The notes beneath the pieces were generated by a model. The model searched no databases, was not told the DNA's origin, and saw nothing but the letters and a program-made list of their open reading frames with translations. The translations under genes and the position numbers were made by a program. Positions 51,867 to 60,484 of a stretch of DNA of 64,000 nt are shown here, piece by piece; the stretch's first letter is position 1, and each line of letters starts with the position of its first letter. This DNA comes from Streptomyces sp. NBC_01016 (GTDB taxonomy: Bacteria; Actinomycetota; Actinomycetes; Streptomycetales; Streptomycetaceae): the NCBI RefSeq assembly GCF_026341035.1, contig NZ_JAPEOQ010000002.1, positions 868,001-932,000 of the forward strand, given 5' to 3'.

Positions 51867-52712
51867 CTAGAGCGCGCTCGATGACGGGCTCGATCGGGCC
51901 AGCCTCAGCGTTCTGCGCGCGGCCGCGACCACTGCCGCGTCGACGAAGCGGCCGTCCGGGAGGGCCAGGGCGCCCGCCTCCGTGGCCGCCGCGCACACGA
52001 TTTCCTCGGCCGCCCGCACCTCCGCCTCGGTCGGGCGGAAGGCCTCCTCGATCACCGGGAGCTGGCGGGGGTGGATCGCCGTGCGGCCGAGGAAGCCCAG
52101 GGCGCGGCCCTCGGCGCAGGACCGGGCCAGGCCCTCCGTGTCGCGGACGTCCGGGTAGACGGACTGCGGCGGTGGCGGCAATTGGGCCGCACGGGCCGCC
52201 ACGACGGCCCGGCCGCGCACCCACGCGAGGCCCGCCGCGTCCGTGACGCCGAGGTCGGCGCGGAGATCCGCCTCGCCGAGCGCGATGCCGTGCACGGCGT
52301 GGTGCGCGGCGATGTCATAGGCGTGCTCGACGCCCGTCGCCGACTCCAACAGGGCGTACAGGGGCGGCACTTCGACCGCCCAGTCCTGTACGCGGGTCAG
52401 GTCCGCGGGGCCGCCCACCTTCGGCAGGCGCAGCGCGTCGAGGCCGGGGAGCGGGGTGAGGCGGCGTACCTCCTGCTCGGCGAGCGGCCCGTCCAGCGCG
52501 TTGACGCGGACGTGCACCGGGGTCTTGTGCTTGTCGGCGAGGAGCTCGACGGTGGCGTCGAGCGCGTACGCCTTGCGGTCGGGGGCGACCGCGTCCTCCA
52601 GGTCGACCAGGACGACGTCGGCGCCCGAACCGAGCGCCTTGGTGACGACGTCGGGGCGGTCCCCGGGCACGTAAAGCCAGGTCAGGAACGTCTTTTCCAG
52701 CGACTCGCTCAT
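51867..52712 (-). CDS. CitE-like HpcH/HpaI aldolase/lyase
   Basis: 281 residues. TIM-barrel acyl-CoA lyase features: LYVPGDRPDVVTKAL near the N terminus, VLVDLEDAVAP near 39-49 with metal-binding Asp/Glu, VRVNALDGP, LRLPKVGGP, ALLESATGVEHAY and LGEADLRADLG. CitE-type enzymes cleave citramalyl-, malyl- or hydroxymethylglutaryl-CoA-like thioesters. It follows the CoA-transferase with an ATGA overlap, so the pair probably activates an acid to its CoA ester and then cleaves it. Last gene of the operon. Confidence 0.9.
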   Translation of the reverse strand: MSESLEKTFLTWLYVPGDRPDVVTKALGSGADVVLVDLEDAVAPDRKAYALDATVELLADKHKTPVHVRVNALDGPLAEQEVRRLTPLPGLDALRLPKVGGPADLTRVQDWAVEVPPLYALLESATGVEHAYDIAAHHAVHGIALGEADLRADLGVTDAAGLAWVRGRAVVAARAAQLPPPPQSVYPDVRDTEGLARSCAEGRALGFLGRTAIHPRQLPVIEEAFRPTEAEVRAAEEIVCAAATEAGALALPDGRFVDAAVVAAARRTLRLARSSPSSSAL

Positions 52713-53920
52713 ACCGCACCAGCCTCCCGCAAGGACACGATGTCCGCCTGCGACAGGCCGAGGCCGTCCAGGATCTCGTCGGTGTCCGAGCCGTGCGGGC
52801 GGCCCGTCCACTGGATGGAGCCGGGGGTCTCGGAGAGGCGGAAGAGGACGTTCTGCATCTTGACCGTGCCGAGGTCCGGGTCGGGGAGCTCGGTGATCGA
52901 GTCGAGGGCCTGGTACTGCTCGTCGGCCAGGACGTCGCGGATGTCGTAGATCGGGGCGATGGCGGCCTCCGCCTTTTCGAAGGCCGCGACCACCTCGTCG
53001 CGGGTGTGGGAGCCGATCCAGCCGCCGACGGCCGCGTCGAGTTCGTCGGCGTGCTGCGCGCGGCCCGAGCCCGTCGCGAACCACTCCTCGTCGATGAACT
53101 CGGGCCGTCCCACCAGGTGCATCACACGCTCCGCGATCGACTGCGCGGACGTCGACACCGCGACCCACTTCTCGTCGCGGGTGCGGTACGTGTTGCGCGG
53201 GGCGTTGTTCGTCGAACGGTTGCCGGTGCGCGGCTGGACGTAGCCGAGCTGGTCGTACCAGGTGGCCTGCGGGCCGAGGATCGACAGCATCGGCTCGATG
53301 ATCGCCATGTCGACGACCTGGCCGCGGCCCGTCGTGTCGCGTCCGCGCAGCGCCGCCATGATCGCGTACGAGGTGGCGAGCGCGGCGATGGAGTCGGCGA
53401 GGCCGAACGGCGGGAGGGTCGGCGGCCCGTCGGGCTGTCCGGTGATCGCGGCGAAACCGCTCATCGCCTCCGCGAGCGTGCCGAATCCGGGGCGGCGCGC
53501 GTACGGGCCGAACTGTCCGAAGCCGGTGACGCGGGCGAGTACCAGGCGCGGGTTGGTGGCGCTCAGCTCGTCCCAGCCGAGGTGCCACTTCTCCAGGGTG
53601 CCGGGGCGGAAGTTCTCGATGACGACGTCGGACTCGGCGACCAGCTTGAGGAGGATCTCGCGGCCGCCGGGCGATGACAGGTCGAGGGTGAGGTTCTTCT
53701 TGTTGCGGCCGAGGGTCTTCCACCAGAGGCCGACGCCGTCCTTCGACGGGCCGTGGCCGCGGGAGGGGTCGGGCCTGCGGGGGTGCTCCACCTTGATGAC
53801 CTCGGCGCCGAAGTCGCCGAGCATCGTGGCGCAGATCGGCCCGGCGAAGAGGGTGGCGAGATCGAGGACGCGCAGGCCGGTCAACGGGCCCTTGGAAGTG
53901 TCCTGTTGAGGGTTCGTCAT
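52709..53920 (-). CDS. CaiB/BaiF family (class III) CoA-transferase
   Basis: 403 residues. GLRVLDLATLFAGP near the N terminus, GDFGAEVIKVEHP, LDLSSPGGREILLKLVAESD, VIENFRPGTLEKW, and LADSIAAL with the Asp that forms the glutamyl/aspartyl-CoA intermediate near residue 170. It moves CoA between carboxylic acids. Coupled by ATGA to the CitE-like gene and to the upstream ADP-ribosylglycohydrolase gene. Confidence 0.92.
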   Translation of the reverse strand: MTNPQQDTSKGPLTGLRVLDLATLFAGPICATMLGDFGAEVIKVEHPRRPDPSRGHGPSKDGVGLWWKTLGRNKKNLTLDLSSPGGREILLKLVAESDVVIENFRPGTLEKWHLGWDELSATNPRLVLARVTGFGQFGPYARRPGFGTLAEAMSGFAAITGQPDGPPTLPPFGLADSIAALATSYAIMAALRGRDTTGRGQVVDMAIIEPMLSILGPQATWYDQLGYVQPRTGNRSTNNAPRNTYRTRDEKWVAVSTSAQSIAERVMHLVGRPEFIDEEWFATGSGRAQHADELDAAVGGWIGSHTRDEVVAAFEKAEAAIAPIYDIRDVLADEQYQALDSITELPDPDLGTVKMQNVLFRLSETPGSIQWTGRPHGSDTDEILDGLGLSQADIVSLREAGAV

Positions 53921-55371
53921 GTGCGGGCCTCCAGGGTGAGCCGGGCCAGTTCGTCGAAGCCGATGCCGTCGAAGCCGGCGACGGAGGTCGACAGGCGGTT
54001 CTTCAGCGGATGCGTCCAGCGGTCGCCGAGCGCTTCGGGGTGACCGGCGAGCAGGCCCGCGATCGAGCCGGCGGTCGCGCCGTTGGAGTCGGTGTCCCAG
54101 CCGCCGGACACCGCGCGGCAGATGGAGCCCTCGAAGTCGCCGTCGGCGTGGGTGAGGGCGGCTGCGAGGAGGGCCGCGTTGGGGAGGACGTGGACCCAGT
54201 GGTGGTCGGCGTAGGCGGCGTGCAGCTCGTCGACGACGGTGTCGAAGTCCGGGTGTTTCGCTGCCAGTTCGATGCCGAGGTTGATGGCTTGGGCGTAGCG
54301 CGAGTGCGGTGGTACGACGGCGAGACCGGATCGGAGCGCGGTGTGTACGTCGGCCGTGCCCGTAGCGGCGGTGGCGATGGTGGCGGCCGTGAACATCGCG
54401 CCGTACACGCCGTTCGCCGTGTGTGTGAGAACGGCGTCCCGATGGGCGAGACGGGACGCGAGGGCCGGGTCGCCGGGGGCGATCCAGCCGAAGACGTCGG
54501 CGCGGATCTGGGCGCCGATCCATTCGCGGAAGGGGTTGCGGTGGGTCGCCGTGTGCGGGGGTTCGAGGCCGGTGAGGAGGTTGCGGTAGGCGATGCGTTC
54601 GGCGGTGAAGGTGCGGCCCGCGGGGAGCTCGTCGAGCCAGAGCTTGGCGACGTCGGCCGTGGTGAAGTCGGTTCCGTGGCGCTGGATCAACAGCAGGGCG
54701 AGGAGGGGGTAGTTGAGGTCGTCGTCCTCCGGCATGCCGTTGATGTTTTCGGCGAGGGAGGTGGGGGCGCTGCGGCGGTTCCACGGGTAGCGGGTGGCGA
54801 GCTCCGGGTCCAGGCCGGCCTCCGTGAACCAGCCGCTCAGCGGCCAGTTCCCGGTGGACCGGGCGATGGCCCGGATGCCCTCGAGCGGGAGCTTTTCCAC
54901 GGGTTTGCCGAGGAGGCAGCCGACGGCTCGGCCGAGCCAGGCGGCGTGGAGGCGATCCCCCACCCCGCCCCTTCCCGAAAGTCCTGCCGGACGGGCCGCC
55001 TCAATCGCCGGCGGGGCTGGATATTCAGCCCCTCCGGCGTTTGAGGAGCGGGGGTCTGGGGGCGGAGCCCCCAGTTTCGGGAAGGGGCGGGGTGGGGGAG
55101 AGTCCTTCGTTGCGGATTCGATCGACGTCAGGTCCGTCGGCTCCGGAAGGGGGGAGGTCAGCGTCGCGAGTTCGTCGAGCAAGTGCTCGGCCAGGGCGCG
55201 TAGTTCGGGTGACGCCGGGACGGCGGACGCGCCGGCGCGGTCCGGCGCCAGGTGACCGCCCGCCGCCACCCAGCGGTCCCGCACCGAGGACGCGTCCCGG
55301 CCGTCCTGCGCCGCCTGGCGCAACTCATGGCCGATCAGATCCTCGGGCTGCACCCAGGTGACGCGGAGCAT
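53917..55371 (-). CDS. ADP-ribosylglycohydrolase family protein 1 (with in-frame repeat insertion)
   Basis: 484 residues from ATG 55371 (GTG 55374 is alternative). The core begins near residue 138 (LHAAWLGRAVGCLLGKPVEKLP). The N-terminal metal motif is EDDDLNY (here MPEDDDLNY) instead of TDDT, and the C-terminal one is GWDTDSNGATAGSI. ADP-ribosylglycohydrolases use two Mg ions to cut N- or O-ribosyl bonds. A Pro/Gly-rich stretch of about 48 residues ahead of the core is encoded by a 142-bp palindromic repeat (54957-55098) read in frame. The first ~85 residues form a separate helical region. Coupled at both ends. Confidence 0.87.
   Translation of the reverse strand: MLRVTWVQPEDLIGHELRQAAQDGRDASSVRDRWVAAGGHLAPDRAGASAVPASPELRALAEHLLDELATLTSPLPEPTDLTSIESATKDSPPPRPFPKLGAPPPDPRSSNAGGAEYPAPPAIEAARPAGLSGRGGVGDRLHAAWLGRAVGCLLGKPVEKLPLEGIRAIARSTGNWPLSGWFTEAGLDPELATRYPWNRRSAPTSLAENINGMPEDDDLNYPLLALLLIQRHGTDFTTADVAKLWLDELPAGRTFTAERIAYRNLLTGLEPPHTATHRNPFREWIGAQIRADVFGWIAPGDPALASRLAHRDAVLTHTANGVYGAMFTAATIATAATGTADVHTALRSGLAVVPPHSRYAQAINLGIELAAKHPDFDTVVDELHAAYADHHWVHVLPNAALLAAALTHADGDFEGSICRAVSGGWDTDSNGATAGSIAGLLAGHPEALGDRWTHPLKNRLSTSVAGFDGIGFDELARLTLEART
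54957..55098. repeat. 142-bp composite palindromic element inside a coding sequence
   Basis: Perfect 24-base terminal inverted repeats (54957-54980, ending CTTCCCGAAA; 55075-55098, beginning TTTCGGGAAG). Between them are two REP-like units (CCTCAATCGCCGGCGGGGC and CGGCGTTTGAGGAGCGGGGG). It contributes no stop codon in the frame of the host gene. Confidence 0.9.
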
Positions 55372-56510
55372 CACAGCCCCGCCACCGCCGCGAACGCGGC
55401 ATCGTGATCCCGGCGCCGGTCCAGATCCTTCGCGTACACCTCACGCGTGACCCGCGCGAGCGAGGCCGCGGGACCGTGCAGGTCCAGCTTGCTGGCCCGC
55501 GCGATCTCGGCGCTCCACTCCTTGGGCACGGCCCCCTCCCCGTACAGCGCGCCGACGATCGCCCCGCTCATCGTGGCGATCGAGTCGCAGTCGCGGCCGT
55601 AGTTGACCGAGCCGAGCACGGTGTGCCGGAAGTCGCCGCGGCCGACCAGGAGCATGCCGAGGGCGACCGGGAGTTCCTCGATGGCGTGCAGGCGGGAGGG
55701 GCGGCGGGCGCCGAGCGAGGGCTTGCGGTACTCGGGGCCGACCGTGTCGAAGGGGGTGACCGCCTCGCGTAGCGGCTTCAGTGCGTCCTCGAAGTCGTCG
55801 TAGCGGGCGGCCACTTCGCAGACCGCCTCGATCGCCGACCGCGTGCCGTCCTTGGCGAGGGCGAGGGCGTCCTCGACCACCGACTCCGGCGTCGCGCCCG
55901 GCTTGTACGCCGCCGCGACCGCCGCCGCGAAGACGCCTGCCGCCTCGCGGCCGTACGAGCTCTGGTGGGCCCCGGCGACGTCGAGTGCCTCTTCGTACGC
56001 CTTCAGCGGGTTGCCCGCGTTGACCGCGCCGACGGGGGCCATGTACATCGACGCGCCGCAGTTCACGATGTTGCCGACGCCCGCCTCGCGCGGGTCCACG
56101 TGCCCGTAGTGGATGCGCGCGACGATCCACTTCTCGGCGAGGAAGAGGCGCTGGAGGGGGAGGGCCTCCGCTTCGAGTTCCGGGATCCAGCGGGGAGTTG
56201 TGATGAGGTCGGGGACCAGGTGGTCGGCGACCGCGTACGCGTCGAGGTGGTCGCGGACCTTCTCGTAGACGCGGATCAGCGCGTGCGTCATGAGGGTGTC
56301 GTCGGTGACGTGGCCGTCGCCCTTGTGGTACGGCGCGATGGGCCGCGCCGTCTTCCAGTCGTCCTTGTAGAACGGCTCCACGATGCCGCGGACCCGGCCG
56401 CCGTGCCGCTCCGCGATGGCCTCCGGTGTCCAGCCCTCGACCGGGCCGCCGAGCGCGTCGCCCACGGCCGCGCCGACCAGGGCGCCGGTGGTGCGGTCTT
56501 CCAAGCTCAT
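55371..56510 (-). CDS. ADP-ribosylglycohydrolase family protein 2
   Basis: 379 residues, the most canonical of the four in its N-terminal site. Opens MSLEDRTTGALVGAAVGDALGGP (N-terminal helix and GDALG), metal motif VTDDTLM near 70, and C-terminal GRDCDSIATMSGAIVGALYG near 297. VNCGASMYMAPVGAVNAG is an additional conserved loop. Predicted cytoplasmic hydrolase of ribosyl or nucleoside-like bonds. ATG 56510 overlaps the preceding stop (ATGA). Confidence 0.9.
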   Translation of the reverse strand: MSLEDRTTGALVGAAVGDALGGPVEGWTPEAIAERHGGRVRGIVEPFYKDDWKTARPIAPYHKGDGHVTDDTLMTHALIRVYEKVRDHLDAYAVADHLVPDLITTPRWIPELEAEALPLQRLFLAEKWIVARIHYGHVDPREAGVGNIVNCGASMYMAPVGAVNAGNPLKAYEEALDVAGAHQSSYGREAAGVFAAAVAAAYKPGATPESVVEDALALAKDGTRSAIEAVCEVAARYDDFEDALKPLREAVTPFDTVGPEYRKPSLGARRPSRLHAIEELPVALGMLLVGRGDFRHTVLGSVNYGRDCDSIATMSGAIVGALYGEGAVPKEWSAEIARASKLDLHGPAASLARVTREVYAKDLDRRRDHDAAFAAVAGL

Positions 56511-57973
56511 GCTGAAGTTCCTTCCGCTGCAAGGGAGTTCGAGGTGGTGCGGGCGAGCCGGTCGGCCAGGGTGGTCAGCTCGGTTCCCGCGAGTTGCGGC
56601 AGCGCGCAGCCCGCGAGGATGTCGCAGGCGTCCCGCCAGGTGTGCGGCAGCGCGTCCGCGCCGCCGATCGCGCCGGTGAGGGCGCCGGTCAGGGCCGGCG
56701 CCGAGTCGGCGACGCGGGACAGGCAGGCCGCGGTGGGTACGGCCTCGGTGACCGATCCTGCGGCGGCCGTCGCCATGGCGAGCGCCACCGGGACGGTCTC
56801 GGCCGCAGCGATGCCGTAGCTGTAGACGTGGTCGACGATCTCGTGTTCCAGGACGGGGACCAGCGCGAACGCGTTGCCGGGCTGTCCTGGGCGGGCCGCC
56901 GCGGCGGCGCGTCCGAGCTCTACGGCCCTGTGGGCGTTGCGGTGGATCTCGGTGCCGGCGGGGAGTTGGGCGAGTGCGGCGTCCACGCAGGCGTCGACGT
57001 CCGCGCCGCCGAGTGCGGTGGCGACGGCCGCCGCCATCGCGCGGGCGCCGTGCACGCCGTCGCCGTCCTGGGTGTAGCGGGCGTCGAACTCGGCGAGTTC
57101 CGCGGCGAGTTCGGGCTGGCCGGGGTGGACGACCGCGAGGACCGCGGCGCGGACGCAGGCGGCGTCGTCGAAGTAGTGCGGGTTGTCGTGGCCGGTGGCG
57201 GGTGGGCGCAGGCCCGCGGCGAGGTTGCCGAGGCCGGCGCGTACGGAGATGCGGGCGCGCAGCGGGATGTCGGCGGATTCGATCTCGTCGGCGCGGGCCG
57301 CTGCCGCGGCGATCTCGTCGGAGAGGGTGTTCCACGCGAGGGAGAGGGAGGAGCGGACGCGGTGGTCGGGTGGGAGGTCGCCGAGGCCGTGGGCGTAGGC
57401 GGCGAGGACGGCGTGTGCGGTGAACGCGGCCCATTCGGCGTCGTCCGACGGGCCGAGGCGGAGGGGTTCCGGGGGTTGGTTCAGGGCGATGGGGACGGGG
57501 AGGGTGGTGGTGGCGTTCTGCTCCGCGAAGGTGTCCAGTTCGCGGGTGAGGCGTCTCGTCCAGTCCGGGAGCCGTGCCGCGCGGTGTCGCCCCGAGGGCC
57601 ACCCGGCCGCGTCCCCTGCGGCGATTCCGAGGAGCAGCCCCTCGATACGGTCGGCGCCGGTGGCGGCGGATGCGGTTGCGGTCGCGGGGCGCTGCCCCGG
57701 ACCCCGCTGCTCAATCGCCGCAGGGGCTTGAATGTCCGGACCTGCGCTTGAGTGCGCCGCAGACGCTTGATTGGCGGATGTTGCCCCGCTCGCGGGGCTC
57801 TGCCCCGGGCCCCGCTGCTCAATCGCCGCAGGGGCTTGATTATCCGGACCTGCGCTTGGGTGCGCCGCAGACGCTTGAATGTCCGGGCCTGCGCTTGGGC
57901 GTGCCGCAGGGGCTTGATTGGGGGACGTGGTCCCGTTCCCGGGGCGGAGCTCCGAGGTGTGGTCGGCGGTCAT
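56507..57973 (-). CDS. ADP-ribosylglycohydrolase family protein 3, degenerate metal motifs and repeat-derived N terminus
   Basis: 488 residues. The first ~100 residues are repeats of QAPAAIEQRGPGQ and ASAAHPSAGPD type, encoded by Streptomyces palindromic repeats (57684-57920). The domain then starts with DRIEGLLLGIAAGDAAG. The N-terminal metal motif is SDDAEW (TDDT in active members) and the C-terminal one is SRVADSAPALTGAL, lacking the first Asp of GxDxD[ST]. Catalysis may be lost or altered. ATG 57973 overlaps the upstream stop by four bases. Confidence 0.83.
   Translation of the reverse strand: MTADHTSELRPGNGTTSPNQAPAARPSAGPDIQASAAHPSAGPDNQAPAAIEQRGPGQSPASGATSANQASAAHSSAGPDIQAPAAIEQRGPGQRPATATASAATGADRIEGLLLGIAAGDAAGWPSGRHRAARLPDWTRRLTRELDTFAEQNATTTLPVPIALNQPPEPLRLGPSDDAEWAAFTAHAVLAAYAHGLGDLPPDHRVRSSLSLAWNTLSDEIAAAAARADEIESADIPLRARISVRAGLGNLAAGLRPPATGHDNPHYFDDAACVRAAVLAVVHPGQPELAAELAEFDARYTQDGDGVHGARAMAAAVATALGGADVDACVDAALAQLPAGTEIHRNAHRAVELGRAAAAARPGQPGNAFALVPVLEHEIVDHVYSYGIAAAETVPVALAMATAAAGSVTEAVPTAACLSRVADSAPALTGALTGAIGGADALPHTWRDACDILAGCALPQLAGTELTTLADRLARTTSNSLAAEGTSA
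57684..57920. repeat. Two and a half ~106-bp palindromic repeats inside a coding sequence
   Basis: Copies from about 57684 and 57790 share GCTGCCCCGG(A/G)CCCCGCTGC, TCAATCGCCGCAGGGGCTTG, TCCGGACCTGCGCTTG and GCCGCAGACGCTTGA. A partial third copy ends near 57920. All stay open in the host gene frame. Confidence 0.85.
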
Positions 57974-59115
57974 GCCACCGCCCCCTCGCGGTCCGGCGGA
58001 GGTGGGGTCAAGCGGTCGGCCACGTCCAGGACGTGGCGGCCTGCCATGGAGGGGAGGCAGCTGCCGCGGACCGGGCCGATCGCCGTCGCCCAGTGCGAGG
58101 GGATCGCCGATTCGCCGCACAGGGCACCGGCCAGCGCACCCGCCACCGCCGCCGTCGTATCCGCGTCGCGGCCCATGTTGACCGCCGTGAGGACCGATTC
58201 GCGGAAGTCGCCGCGGGCCACCGCGAACGCGCCGAACGCGAGGCCGACCGCCTCGGGGGCGAGGTCCGTCCACGGGTAGCCGCCGATGACGACGGCCTTG
58301 CGGACCGCCCGCTCCATGGAGAGCTGCGTGCCGTCCGGGTCGCGGCGCGCGCGCCGCGCCGTGGAGACCGCGCGGTGCAGGGAGCGCCCCGTCCACGAGT
58401 CCTCGGGGACGACCGAGAGCGCCGCCTGGACCACCGCGTCCGGGTTGTGGCTCACCATCGCTGCTGCCACACCCGCCGCGACCGCGCGGCCGCCGTGGAT
58501 GCCCTCCCCGTCGTGCGACACCGTGCCGTCGATCGACACCAGGCGGGCCGCCTCCGCGGGGCGGCCCGCCGCGTACACCCCGAAGGGCGCCGCGCGCATC
58601 GCGAGGCCGTCGCTCCAGGCGTGCCGGTGCTGGGCGGAGATGGGGGCGGCGAGACCCCGGCGGAGGTTTTCGAGGGTGCCGCGTTCGCTGAAGCCGGCTC
58701 CCTTGAAGGGGCCCTCGTCGCGGTCGGCGATCCACGTGTGCCAGGCCTTCTCCACGTGCCCGATGGTGAGGCCCGCGCCGTGCTCGGCGAGGAGCAGGCC
58801 CGAGAAGATCGCGTACTCCGTGTCGTCCGTGCCGGCCGGGTCGGCGGACACGAACCCCTCGATGCGGCCCCAGCGTTCGCGGATCTGGGACGGCTTCATG
58901 TTCTCCGCGGGCGCGCCGAGCGCGTCACCGACGGCGAGGCCGAGGAGCGCCCCGCGGGCGCGGTCCCGCAGGGAGATCGCGGCCGCGGGGGGCGGGTGCG
59001 GAACGGTACGGAGTCTGCGTGGCTGTGCCGGCCCCTCCGAGGAAGGCCCCTCCGAGGAAAGCCCCTCCGAAGGAGGTCCCTCCGAGGGAGGGTCCGGTTC
59101 GACGCTGACGCTCAT
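57970..59115 (-). CDS. ADP-ribosylglycohydrolase family protein 4
   Basis: 381 residues. Residues 1-45 are a low-complexity leader with repeated SEGP units. The domain then shows ARGALLGLAVGDALGAP, GTDDTEYAIF near 96 and GRDADTTAAVAGALAGALCG near 326, both metal motifs intact. First of the four paralogues in the transcript, 52 bases after the solute-binding protein gene. ATG 59115. Confidence 0.9.
   Translation of the reverse strand: MSVSVEPDPPSEGPPSEGLSSEGPSSEGPAQPRRLRTVPHPPPAAAISLRDRARGALLGLAVGDALGAPAENMKPSQIRERWGRIEGFVSADPAGTDDTEYAIFSGLLLAEHGAGLTIGHVEKAWHTWIADRDEGPFKGAGFSERGTLENLRRGLAAPISAQHRHAWSDGLAMRAAPFGVYAAGRPAEAARLVSIDGTVSHDGEGIHGGRAVAAGVAAAMVSHNPDAVVQAALSVVPEDSWTGRSLHRAVSTARRARRDPDGTQLSMERAVRKAVVIGGYPWTDLAPEAVGLAFGAFAVARGDFRESVLTAVNMGRDADTTAAVAGALAGALCGESAIPSHWATAIGPVRGSCLPSMAGRHVLDVADRLTPPPPDREGAVA
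59036..59098. repeat. 15-bp coding repeats (SEGP units)
   Basis: GGCCCCTCCGAGGAA-type units, four or five copies, encode the repeated Ser-Glu-Gly-Pro/Leu at the start of ADP-ribosylglycohydrolase 4. Confidence 0.8.
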
Positions 59116-59167
59116 GGTGTGTTCGTGCTCATCTCTGGGGTTGTGCTGGTGGTGCGAGTGGTGGTGC

Positions 59168-60484
59168 TCAGCGTTGGTAGCGGTTCAGAATCAGATTGCC
59201 GTCGTCCGCCAGGCGCTTGCGCAGCTCTGTTACGCCGAACGCGCCGTTGTAGTACTCCTGGAAGGCCGGAGTGGCGATCTTGTCCTTCCACTCGGCGTAG
59301 CCCCGCACCCCGAGCACCGGGGACGGGCGCAGCGAGGCGGCCATCTCGGAGCCGGTCTTCCAGCCGTACTTGTCGGTGGTCAGGGACGGGTCCTTGAGTG
59401 CCTCGCGGCTGGTGGGCAACAGCCAGTCGCCGCGCGCCAGTTGTACCTGGTGGTCGGCCTGTGTGAGGTAGGCGATGAACTGGGCCGCCGCCTTCTTGTG
59501 CTTGCTGTCCTCGGAGACGGACAGGGTCTGCGGGGCGACGCCCTGGGCCAGGCCGCCGGAGCCGGAGGGCATCGGCAGGACGGTCCAGTCGAAGCCCTTG
59601 GGGGCCTGCTGCTGGACCTGCTGCCGGAACGAGAAGTTGAGCGGCAGCATCGCGTACTTGCCCGCGAAGAAGCCGGGCAGCGTGTCGGAACCGGCCATGC
59701 CGAGCGCCGATTTGGGCGCACTGTGCGCCTTGTTGACCTGCCGGTTGATCAGTCGTGCGACGGCCGAGTCGGCGGCGCCGTAGCGGATCTCGTTCTTGCC
59801 GTCCTTGTCCTTGTAGAAAAGCTTGCCGCCGGTGGAAAGGGCGAGGTTCACGGACTGGGTGACGGGCTCCTTCATCGACCAGGCGACGCCGTACTGCTCA
59901 GGCTTGCCGTCCTTGTTCCTGTCGCGCGTGAGCTTCTTGCTCGCACGCTCGAACTCGGCCCAGGACCAAGGGTGTTGGACCGTGGGTGTACGTACGCCCG
60001 ACTGCTTCAGGAGCTTCTTGTTCACGACGAGTACGCGCGGCTCCTGGAGGAACGGGATGCCGTAGATCTTCTTCCCGTACGTCGTCGTGGCCCAGGACGC
60101 CTTCGGGATGTCCGCGCGCAGCGACTTCGGCAGGTAGGGGCTCAGGTCGGCGAGGTAGCCGCCGTGCCCGAAGTCGGTGAGGTCGGAGGCGTCGTCGTGG
60201 AAGATGTCCGGCGCCTTGCCGCCCTCGAAGGAGGTCAGCATCTGGTCGTGGATGCTGTCCCAGACGCCCTGGACGTACTTGACCTTGACCTTGGAGTGGG
60301 TGTCGTTCCACTTCGCGACCAGGGCCTTGTTCGCCTCGATGGACTCCTTCTGCCAGGCGAGGCTGAGGAATTCGAGGGTGACCGTGCCGTTCGCCGAATC
60401 GGAGTCCGAGTCGGACCCGGAGCAGCCGGCGAGCAGCGCGAGGGAGAGGGAGGCCGCGGCCGCCGCGAGGATCCTGCTGCGCAT
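59168..60484 (-). CDS. ABC transporter solute-binding lipoprotein (carbohydrate type)
   Basis: 438 residues. Lipoprotein signal with lipobox LLAGC, Cys21, then an acidic SGSDSDSDS linker. Family 1 binding-protein features: LEFLSLAWQKE, ALVAKWNDTH, PDIFHDDASDL, YGIPFLQEPRVLVVNKKLL, WSWAEFERASKKL, and FFAGKYAMLPLNFS. Delivers an extracellular sugar-like ligand to the two permeases encoded upstream in the transcript. ATG 60484 shares a base with the previous stop. No ATPase gene is in the operon; a shared MsiK-type ATPase is likely. Confidence 0.93.
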   Translation of the reverse strand: MRSRILAAAAASLSLALLAGCSGSDSDSDSANGTVTLEFLSLAWQKESIEANKALVAKWNDTHSKVKVKYVQGVWDSIHDQMLTSFEGGKAPDIFHDDASDLTDFGHGGYLADLSPYLPKSLRADIPKASWATTTYGKKIYGIPFLQEPRVLVVNKKLLKQSGVRTPTVQHPWSWAEFERASKKLTRDRNKDGKPEQYGVAWSMKEPVTQSVNLALSTGGKLFYKDKDGKNEIRYGAADSAVARLINRQVNKAHSAPKSALGMAGSDTLPGFFAGKYAMLPLNFSFRQQVQQQAPKGFDWTVLPMPSGSGGLAQGVAPQTLSVSEDSKHKKAAAQFIAYLTQADHQVQLARGDWLLPTSREALKDPSLTTDKYGWKTGSEMAASLRPSPVLGVRGYAEWKDKIATPAFQEYYNGAFGVTELRKRLADDGNLILNRYQR

